Shown: one piece after another, positions 55,492-64,000 of the stretch
Layout: the number at the start of each line of letters is the position of its first letter
Position numbering within the stretch: the first letter of the stretch is position 1
Assembly (NCBI GenBank): GCA_029532625.1
Contig: JARFXM010000003.1
Coordinates: 4,154,001-4,218,000, forward strand
From: Lomentospora prolificans
Lineage: Eukaryota > Ascomycota > Sordariomycetes > Microascales > Microascaceae
DNA length: 64,000 nucleotides
Reading direction: 5' to 3'
Made by a program: the position numbers and the translations under genes
Notes under the pieces: generated by a model
Databases searched by the model: none
What the model was told of the DNA's origin: nothing
Seen by the model: the letters and a program-made list of their open reading frames with translations, nothing else

Positions 55492-56475
55492 ATGATGCCC
55501 CCAGTCCTCCGCCTCTTCACAGCAATCCTCACCAAATCCCCCCGCACAGCCCCAACCCTCACCCGCACAATGTCCACCTCGGCCCCGCCCCCCTCCCCGG
55601 TCCTCCGCCGACCCCTCAAGCTAGCCTGCATCCAGCTCGCCTCAGGCCCCGACAAAGCCTCCAACCTCGCCCGCGCCCGCTCCAAGGTCCTCGAGGCCGC
55701 CTCCTCCGGTGCCAAGCTCGTCGTCCTCCCCGAGTGCTTCAACTCCCCCTACGGCTGCGACTACTTCCCCCAGTACGCCGAGCCCCTCCTCCCTTCGCCT
55801 CCCGCGCCGGACGCCTCCCCGAGCTTCCACGCCCTCCGCGACATGGCCGCCGAGGCCGGCGTCTACCTCGTCGGCGGCTCCATCCCGGAAGTCGAGCCCG
55901 AGACGAAAAAACTCTACAACACGTCACTGATTTTCGGCCCGAAAGGCGACCTCCTCGCCACCCACCGCAAGGTCCACCTCTTCGACATCGACATCCCCGG
56001 CCGCATCACCTTTCGCGAATCCGACGTCCTCTCCCCCGGAAACTCCCTCACCGTCGTCGACCTCCCCGAGTACGGCAAGATCTCCGTCTGCATCTGCTAC
56101 GACGTGCGTTTCCCCGAACTCGCCATGACCGCCGCCCGCCGCGGCTGCTTCGCCCTCGTCGCCCCCGGCGCCTTCAACCTCACCACCGGCCCCATGCACT
56201 GGCGCCTCCTCGCCCAGGCTCGCGCCGTCGACAACCAGTTCTACGTTGCCATGTGTAGCCCCGCTAGGGACATGGACGCCTCCTACCACGCTTGGGGCCA
56301 CTCCCTCGTCGTCGACCCCAAGGCAACGGTCCTCGCCGAGGCCGAGGAGAAGGAGGATATCGTCTACTGCGAGCTCAACGGGGACCTCATTGACGAGACG
56401 AGGAGGAATATCCCCGTTTACACACAGAGGAGATTCGACGTGTACCCCGACGTGAGCGAGGCCCCGGTGAACTAG
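55492..56475 (+). CDS. NIT3: Omega-amidase, nitrilase superfamily (Nit3/NIT2-like)
   Basis: Predicted 327-aa carbon-nitrogen hydrolase; Nit3 in yeast and NIT2 in mammals are omega-amidases that hydrolyse alpha-ketoglutaramate and similar amides. Single exon. The catalytic triad is in place: Glu81 (VVLPECFNSPYG), Lys160 (THRKVHLFDID) and Cys202 (CICYDVRFPE). PGRITFRESDVLSPG and MHWRLLAQARAVDNQFYVAM are further family motifs. Two in-frame starts are available: 55492 gives a basic, Ser/Thr/Arg-rich leader (MMPPVLRLFTAILTKSPRT) suited to mitochondrial import; 55570 (MSTSAPPPSP) gives a cytosolic form. Codon third positions are strongly C-biased compared with neighbours. It is convergent with spermidine synthase. 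Confidence 0.92.
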   Translation: MMPPVLRLFTAILTKSPRTAPTLTRTMSTSAPPPSPVLRRPLKLACIQLASGPDKASNLARARSKVLEAASSGAKLVVLPECFNSPYGCDYFPQYAEPLLPSPPAPDASPSFHALRDMAAEAGVYLVGGSIPEVEPETKKLYNTSLIFGPKGDLLATHRKVHLFDIDIPGRITFRESDVLSPGNSLTVVDLPEYGKISVCICYDVRFPELAMTAARRGCFALVAPGAFNLTTGPMHWRLLAQARAVDNQFYVAMCSPARDMDASYHAWGHSLVVDPKATVLAEAEEKEDIVYCELNGDLIDETRRNIPVYTQRRFDVYPDVSEAPVN

Positions 56476-56995
56476 GCCCGGGTGGGCTATGGAGAGTTGG
56501 AAGCGGTGCGGCAGGCGGGAGCACGCGGCGCTGCATGTACTTGTGTATCTAGATATTCGAAATACGACATATTTATGAGAATAATTACCCTACTATCACA
56601 ATGGATATTGCCCGGGCGCTTCATCTAATGGGCCCCCCACCCCCCAATCGCTGGGAAAGCTCCGAATCAAACCGTTGATGCTATCACAAGGACATCCGAT
56701 CCACTAGTCCCAAGCATTAGGAGTGCGACTCAACTAGTTATCCAAACCACATCTAGACGGTGTTCACAGGGCATGGGTTAACTAGGGAAAGAAAAAGAAT
56801 TAGACGTTATCAGTCTATTATATTTTGAAATGCTCAAATGGGTACTTTTATTCCTTTTTAAAGTCAAACGTATCCTGTCCCGATCATCATGCATCGTGCA
56901 AGTCTGTCTGGTATCCTCCTGCTGCACATGTCTTGTCTATAACCAACCCTTTTACACCTTTATAGGCAGCCCAGCCCCTACTCCTGCTACCGACC
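56476..56995. other. Convergent 3' intergenic region, no gene seen
   Basis: About 520 bp between the stops of the NIT3-like gene and spermidine synthase, A/T-richer than its flanks; 3' UTRs are expected. Confidence 0.55.
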
Positions 56996-59170
56996 TCATA
57001 CATCGAGGGCCTTCTTGGCAAAGTTGGGGAGGATGAAGGCAGCCTTGTGAATGTCCGCGCTGTAGTATCGGCAGAGCTTTTCCTCCTCCTCAGTGGACCA
57101 CTTGCGGAGCGGCTCCTTGACGTTGCGGCTGGGGTCCTTGCAGCAGACCATGAAGCCGATCTGGCCCGAGGGATAGGTGGGGATGCTGGTGTAGGCGTAC
57201 TCGGCGACGGGGAAGACCTCCTTGCAGTCCTTCTTGAGCTTGGTGATGAGGGGGAGATGGAGCCACTGATTCTCGGCTATAGAAAGATATCAAGTCAGTA
57301 AATTCATGTTTGGCGTCGAGAGGCCTGGCTAATTAGCAAAGACGGTGTGAAATGGATGAGGCGCAAGGGAAAAAAGGTGCGATAGAGACTTCTCCAACGG
57401 CGGATACAAAGAACCGGTGCGTCTCTTCCGGCAGTCCATGATGGGGCGGGCCCTCAGTACGAAGAAAATGCGATGTGCCCAATTTTAAAGGCTTATCAGT
57501 AGGGAATTCTAGGAAAGAGAGAAATAGGAAAGGGGGGTATAGAGATGAAAAAAAGGACGCTACGTCTCGAAGCAGCACGTATATCTGGGGGTGAGAATGT
57601 GACGCCGTCGCAGTAAACCGGCGAATTCAAGACCGGAGCAGACAGCATAGGACGAGATAAGAAAGGGACGAGACCTGAAGAAGATGAGGTATGAGCCGTT
57701 GGACACAAAACGGAAAAAAAAACGAAAGCAAAGAAGACGCAAAGAAAACGCCCAGGAGCGGAAATTGGACAGGGCCGGGCCGGGCCAGGCTGGAAGCAGG
57801 ACTTCTTCAGCCCAGGGTGGCTTCTGGGGGAGAACGAAGAGGGGATGCCTTTGCAAAAGGCGACCAGGCCCTCGCGTTTGGAGCTGCGCAACCGTCCTGA
57901 CATATGGGAACGTACAACCTTGGGTGGTGATAACGCCTCCCTCGCGGAGGGCGGCGTGGAGAAGCTGGAAGTAGGGCTTCTGGAAAAGGCTCTCAGCGGG
58001 GCCCTCGGGGTCGGAGGAGTCGGTGATAATGACGTCGAAGTGGTTCTTGTACTCCTCGAGGAACTTGAAACCGTCACCGATGTGCACCTTGGACTTGGGG
58101 TGCTCAAAGCCAACGGCCATTCCGGGGAGGTACTGCTTGGAGAGGCGGACGACGGCCTGGATTCAAAGTCGAACGCGTTAGATCTCTCTAGTAGGTATTC
58201 TGTCGTTGTGTCAAGTTATAGTACCTCGTCAATGTCGCAGAGGATGGCCTCCTCGACGCACTCGTGCTTGACGACCTCACGGAGGACACCGCCGTCACCA
58301 CCGCCAATGACGAGAACCCTCTTGGGATCGGGGTGAGAGTTCATAGCAAGGTGGGTGATCATCTCCTGGTAGGAGAACTCGTCGCGCTCGGTGCACTGGA
58401 TAACGTTGTCGAGAACGAGGACCTTACCGTAGTCGGTGGACTCGAAGATGAGCACATCCTGGTACTTGCTCTTCTCGTGGTGGAGGACCTTCTTGACCCT
58501 AAGGATCATGGCTTGGCCTACCGATTGTTAGTCGCCCACGGACGCTTGACCGGGGGGGATGATTTCGGAGGTGCATATTCGGCCGGGGTGTCGATGATAC
58601 GGAGCCGATGATGCTGGAGGAGTCTTCTTACCAGGCCACATCTCGGAGATCTCGCGAAACCAGCCATCTGAAAGTTGATCAATTAGTATATCCCGGTTCT
58701 CGGCTGCTAAAATGAGCAAAATTGATATCCTGGTATTCCCTCCAGCTAGCAATCATGGCCAGTTTACTCGGGAGGTCGCTAGCTCCCCATGAGGGGTTAA
58801 CATGTGAATGGGAGAAAAAAAAAGGCTATACAGAGCGGGGTCTTGAGAGCAACAAGGAAAGCTATGACGCTTCCCATTCCCGACTCGGTTGCTCATCCCC
58901 CGGGCATTTGGATCATTCTGGGAGCTTCAATCCAATAATTCGAGCAATTGGGATTGCTTCAGACCCAATGCGCCCATTAGTGTGGTGATATAACCACACC
59001 GGATGAGCAAGGTGAGCACACGGACGTGAGATCGAGGGGTATTAAGAGACTGTGCGGGGCAGGACACCGCAGCAAGGCACAGCGACAAAATGAACAAGAC
59101 ATGGACCAACGAAGTCGAACTGGGGCAGGGACGAACCTTTGATGGTGTCGTGGGTGATTTCCTCAGTCAT
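56996..59170 (-). CDS. SPE3: Spermidine synthase
   Basis: Predicted 294-aa aminopropyltransferase that makes spermidine from putrescine and decarboxylated S-adenosylmethionine. Exons on the minus strand: 59170-59137, 58667-58632, 58517-58225, 58156-57916, 57276-56996; all phases close. The spliced N-terminus is MTEEITHDTIKDGWFREISE, then MWPGQAMILRVKKVLHHEKS. Catalytic-fold motifs are intact: QCTERDEFSYQEMITHLA, VIGGGDGGVLREV (the nucleotide-binding glycine loop), HIGDGFKFL, and DVIITDSSDPEGPAESLF with the catalytic aspartate. The last exon (NQWLHLPLITKLKKDCKEVF, PSGQIGFMVCCKD) finishes the fold. Introns 1 (469 nt) and 4 (639 nt) are far longer than elsewhere in the window. At exon 4 I chose the GTACGT donor, giving ITTQGSENQWL. 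Confidence 0.93.
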
Positions 59171-62100
59171 GGCGTCGGCGGTTTTATGCGAGTAAGCTCT
59201 ACAGCTGGATGAGGGTGAGGTATGAGCAAAACCGATAGTGGCGGCGGATGGGACAAGGGGATGAAGGAAAGGAATTTTGGGTGGTGACGAAGACGCGGTT
59301 TGGAGCAGGACACCATAAGGTCGACAGGAATTCGGCCGGATCAAAATTTTCAGGTGCCCGACGGCCCAGAGCCGCCCTAAGGAAAATTGTGGGCGGCGAT
59401 GCATTGGACCATCTTGATACAACGAAGTGCCCAAGTACGAAAGCGCGAACCTACCCGGCACGAGCCGAGAACATTGAAGAGACTACCAAAAAAAAAGTGG
59501 AAGCCGAAATGCGACTGGGTATCCTACACTTGTCTGGTCTCGTCTCAGCCGTCGTTGGTCACTCGCGGGCCTCAAATTGTGAAAGAGCCATTTTTGGCAC
59601 CAACAAGACCACAAAAAAAGAAAGCAAAAAAAAAAAAATATAGAAGAAACAAAAAAGAAACAAGAGAACCATTGATGGGCTTCCTTGGGCTGACACCCAC
59701 GGATCTCCGTTCCTTTATCCCGGATGAGACTTAAGAGCTGGCTTGGAAGAGCAAGGGAATAAAATTCACCAATCTCGCCAGCCCGGTGAGCGGCTCTTCC
59801 CTGCTGTTCTATCCCAACGTTTTAGTGACCCAAGGTTATCCTTATCCATGGAACTTACAAGTGTGGTCCTCCAAGATTGCGATGGGCGATCGAAAAAGAA
59901 AGACTTTCGTCCTCCCCGATGACACTGACCACATCCACGCCCGCTGTTTTTGTCAGCTAAAACAAAGTTGAAAGACCTATGAATCTCGACTGCCCTTAAG
60001 CGGATGCCCCAAGTGCGTTTCGACTAAGAGGCACAGTTCAGTTTCTCCGGTAGTGCCAACATAGACTCAAGGCTTGTGGGCGACGAAGAAAGAAAAGTGT
60101 AAATGTCTGTAAAGTACTTGCAGGTGCGAGGCTGCTTCCTACGATTCGGGAACCGCCAGCGTCTGGATAGTCCTTTGCCTTATCGTGCCCTCGAATCGGA
60201 TCCCGCAAACACGCCCTTTGAAAACCGGACTTGACCCGACACGCTACTGCACATGTCAGGAGCGCAACGTGCCCAGGTCGTAATGGGGGAGACATTGACC
60301 CTGCGAACCTCGAACGCTCGGAGACCACGCCAGGCTAAAGTCAGAAAGTGGTGCCAGCGTGTCGGTCCGCCCGGACTTCAGCGGCCAGACAATCACCTTC
60401 GGAGAGACTGAACCATGGTATGATGTCTCAGCCTAGCATATCCGTCGCACCCTCCCCCGTTACGGCGCCAGCTTCCACCTGCTCCTCTACCTTCACCCGG
60501 ATCCGGCGTCAGTTGATAGCTGACGCCCAAAGCCATCGAGCAAGCAGCATTCTCACCTTCGCAACACGGCCAGCGACGATCCCCAATTTTTTGATGCCGA
60601 AGACAAAAATCGTATGGAGGGCAAGCAAATGGGAGCCGAGCTAGAGCGGCCGAGGCGACGTAGAGGCTAAGGGCGCCCTCAGACATCTTGGTCCTCGTCC
60701 TGTTCGCTTGCTGCTGTAGACCACAATTCTTACCTACCTCCTCTCCCGTGAAATGGACTGCGGTGGAGGCTAACCACATGTATTCCGTCTAGGAATGCCA
60801 GTTCACGCATGAACGGGACCTGAAGCATCCTAAGTGTGGCACACCCCATGGTACCAAGACATGCCGTACGAGCGCCACTCTTTCCACCCCCCTCCCAAGT
60901 CTATTATTGTCGAGCAGCCTCAGATATACTTCTACTTTGTGCGGGGTCTTGAGACCCGAATCTATATCGGAGGTGTGCCAATGCCTCGAGTCTTGAAATG
61001 TTATGGGTGCCATCTCAGAAGCATTCCCTAGGCAACTTACCATCTACGGGGTAGTGGCAGGCTAGGCTGGTCACCAAATTAGCGCTGCCTGAGCAGGTCC
61101 TTTTCGTCCGACTACAATCAATAGTCCTGAACGATGGCCCTGAATCTTCAGCTCGAGCAGACGCCACCCTTCCAGTCCATAGATTGATAGGTCACGAAAC
61201 TCAGCCAAGCCTATCGAGTACTAGCGTTGATGAAGAAAGAGCCTTTTTTTTTTTTTTTTTAACCCTGTTGGCGACTCGACTGCGGCCGGTATTGTGAGAT
61301 AGTGACAGCTTTCGAGAAGTCATCTCGAACGGCAACAGCGCTGAAAGAAGGCCTAGAAAACGGCAGATACCTCTCCTCTCGCGCAACGGGAGGCTGTGAC
61401 CAGCCAGCTTAGTTCAACCCTGGCCAATGGCCACCAGATCAGACCCGTGTCTACCAGACTTGGGAGCGACTCAACTTGAGAAGCATTTTTTGCTTTGTCA
61501 AAAGTTGCGACTGCTCCACGAAATCGAGGACAGTTGCCCAAAGATTGCCCTCTCTACAGCCGTATTTACGCGTCTTGACATCTTCACTTCGAACTCTGGA
61601 CCGAGCTCTGGATTCTCAGCCCTCTAGCTTGCCACATGTGAAGAGCGTCCTGAGCAGCACCCTTTCGGCCAGGTCCCTCTCCGCCAGGTCCCTCTCCGCC
61701 AGGGTTCGACTCCTAGGTTTGTAGGCCTCGTGAATATACTCACTGAGCGGAAACTTGCCGTTCAATCCTAAGGTTGTCCTCAGATTAATATAATAGCGTC
61801 GTCCTCGGAATGGTGCGATGTTGCTCTGACCTCTTACGCCAAGGTAGCTCTGGGTGCGATCGGGTATAAAATACATAGGGTTTTAATCAATTTCTCAAAC
61901 CCAGTGAGCTCCCTGATTTATATCGGGGAGCTAGCATGGGACTCTTCATAAAAATAGAGAGAGAGATATAACCGTAATTGAAAAGATAGAAGGCGAGAGA
62001 CGTGACACTGCCCCGAAAATCACCATCCCCTCGTGAAAACCGAGGCACCGAGCACGAAGCACACCGCTTGTCGTTTTTGACCTGCAGGCGATCTTGGGTG

Positions 62101-64000
62101 CACCAGGACGAGGGGCAACTGTCTGTGTGGAGCGTAGATCACCAACACACAGACCACCCTCCAGGTCGCCCACTGAAACCGTACAACTCCTCCGGTGTCA
62201 TTGATGGCTTCGTTACGTGTCCACAGGGTGCGGAGACCAATAATCACTCATGACCTGGACAGGCGTCATCCATGCTGTTGTACTCGTGAGTGATCCATCA
62301 TCCCTTACCGGGCCTGGTTATAATGAATAGGCTGCTGAAATCTTACCATGACTCGGGTTAGTTGTTCTGCTGACGAACTCAAGCCAGCATGGGATTTGCA
62401 ATCTAGAGATGGATGGGACATAGGGATACCGCAAGCTAGTCACACTTGGTGATGCTGATTCGATTGGCGGCTGTACCAAACCACACCACGATATAGTTTG
62501 GATCTTCTGCTTGCGTCCACAGGTCTGTTGTACCACCTTGAGATGCAACCAAATACATGCCAAAACTGCGACTCTTGGTGATGAATAATGTATCAGGTCC
62601 AACCACTACTTCAGTCGTGAAGCGCGCCTATGAAGTGGATACTCGGGTTTTTGCAGATCCACGCAGACCGAACGTGCGAAGACGGATTTACCAGGTGCTA
62701 GGGTCACTAAAGTCGACGCAGACGCTGGGACGAAAGTGGTTAAGACAACTATGCCCGGATGAGCATCGATGGGCGGCCGCTGAAGGGATGCAAGATCTCC
62801 GCGAATGCCATGGTTCTCAACAGAAGAAGAGTGTTTCTGTTTGCGGGGAGGCTTGAGAGATAAGGCACTAGGCTTTGTGATGAGTGCATCAGCTCAATTT
62901 GAGAAGATCCCCGCCGGCCACAGACTCCTCGTTCGCCAATGCCTCTGGGTTCCCGAGGCCTGGTAGACACAGAGAGTAATATTAGTCACAAACTGTCGTA
63001 CGCGTTCGGTGCTGCACGACGTGATATTGTCCCTGCCTCATGACTGCCACAGCGCGAGGTGGGACTGTAGGCCAAGAGATATGCTACCCAATCCGCTTGG
63101 AGGACGAGGATGAACCCCGGGACGCCATTTGTACCTGCGGCATTCTGAAGGACATGAGCCACCCGATCAATAACGACTGCCTTCGTGATGGAAGGAAGAC
63201 GAGCCGCACTGGGATCCCTGTTGCTATTATCGATTCTCACAAAACTCGGCAAGTCGATGGCTGGCGGCAAGGCGGTGAAGTGGAGACTCCGCGTTGGCAA
63301 GGATTACGGTTACAAGCCTGGGGCTGGCAGTGTTTTGGCAGATCTAGGGTCCATGTCCAGGCGACTGCCCCTGATAGACTGGTGAACCACACAAAATCCT
63401 AGGCCTAGATCCTACCCGATTGTGGATTTGTACCCACACACAGCAACTCGCCATCGCGTGAGGGAGCGAGGCCTCACTACTTTCTCAGTAAGTCGCACAC
63501 TTTTGGGACATGTTGCGCTCGCCAAGTGTTCGAGGATTTGAGTGCAAGAGAGGGGAGGGTCAGCTTTCACCCAGCCATCCGTGAGAGGCAACAGGGAAAT
63601 GGGGTGCATCATTGCATCCAAGAGCGTCGATGTCAAAGCACCTTGCTCTCGCTCGGTATCAGAGTATTACACGGATGACAGGAATTTGCGGCCGAGAGCT
63701 TCCCTCAGCTCAGGGTGACAAGTCGGTGGCTGGCGCTGATGAGTGTTCGGTTCCCGCATCTGTCGTTCATTCAAGTACCGCTATGTTGCTTGCGTTCTGC
63801 AGATCGAACCAGAGGCGGAGCCCCCATGCTTACCTGCCCATCACGTCCACGTGCGGTTGTCACAGTACAGGAGTGACTTGGTCAATGATCTCGTCTGTGT
63901 CGCTGGCTCTCCGGCATATCGGAGGGACGCTGGCCAGGCGTCTCGTACTTTTTAGCTCGGGTAGCACACTTCGCTTGAATTCCGCGTGCCCCAGTGACGC
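59171..64000. other. 4.8-kb right end with no supported gene
   Basis: I could not connect any ORF here to a family or a credible splice model; the largest (for example 60393-60779 minus, 63040-63402 plus) have no recognisable motifs and overlap ORFs on the other strand. Local A-rich tracts occur at about 59484-59640 and a T-run at about 61243-61260. A 15-bp unit is repeated twice at 61671-61700. The first few hundred bases should hold the SPE3 promoter. The stretch may be decayed sequence or non-coding; I see no terminal repeats or transposase. Confidence 0.45.
61671..61700 (+). repeat. Two tandem copies of a 15-bp unit
   Basis: The unit CAGGTCCCTCTCCGC occurs twice in tandem, with a degenerate partial copy just before. 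The array is too short to assign a role. Confidence 0.75.

Noticed and set aside
55734..56258. 174-aa Arg/Pro-rich plus-strand ORF within the NIT3-like gene
   Set aside because: Shifted frame of a very C-rich coding sequence; no domain.
61690..61720. Possible tRNA fragment (GGTTCGACTCC)
   Set aside because: No A box or cloverleaf; it abuts a short tandem repeat.

Overview
The window is nuclear DNA of a filamentous ascomycete (Pezizomycotina); I cannot resolve the class. The evidence is: many short spliceosomal introns (about 48-115 nt) with GTAAGT/GTACGT-type donors, CTAAC-like branch points and TAG/CAG acceptors; single-copy eukaryotic housekeeping genes spaced 0.3-4 kb apart on both strands; and a fungal SesA-NACHT-WD40 NLR gene. 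Exon models below were built by hand from reading-frame continuity and splice consensus. Every model closes in frame.

Left third (1-24.6 kb): a tail-anchored glycerophosphodiesterase (PGC1-like, +), the PAF-complex subunit RTF1 (-), the ubiquinone hydroxylase COQ7 (+), a large intronless phospholipase D (-), gamma-tubulin (+), a nucleotidyltransferase-fold protein (-), a small hydrophilic protein whose start codon is split by an intron (+), an unrecognised 572-aa protein (+) and a YFH7-like P-loop kinase (-).

Middle (26.3-45.3 kb): a C2 plus proline-rich cytokinesis protein (Inn1/Fic1-like, +), a TMEM234-family membrane protein (+), an unrecognised 187-aa protein (-), a gene-poor 3.4-kb stretch, proteasome subunit alpha-1 (-), a WKF-domain protein (+), a phytanoyl-CoA dioxygenase-family enzyme (-) and importin Kap123 (+). 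Several of these are divergent pairs sharing 0.5-0.65-kb promoters.

Accessory island (45.8-53.6 kb): a CorA-like two-helix membrane protein (-) stands head-to-head with a complete NLR (SesA domain, NACHT NTPase, nine nearly identical 42-residue WD40 repeats, +). A claudin/Sur7-like tetraspan protein (-) follows. This is the most interesting part of the window. The repeat array looks like those of fungal non-self-recognition (heterokaryon incompatibility) receptors, and the divergent membrane-protein partner is a candidate functional neighbour.

Right end (55-64 kb): a nitrilase-family omega-amidase (NIT3-like, +) and spermidine synthase (-, with two unusually long introns), then about 4.8 kb in which I see no gene. 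No rRNA, tRNA, CRISPR or intact transposon was found.
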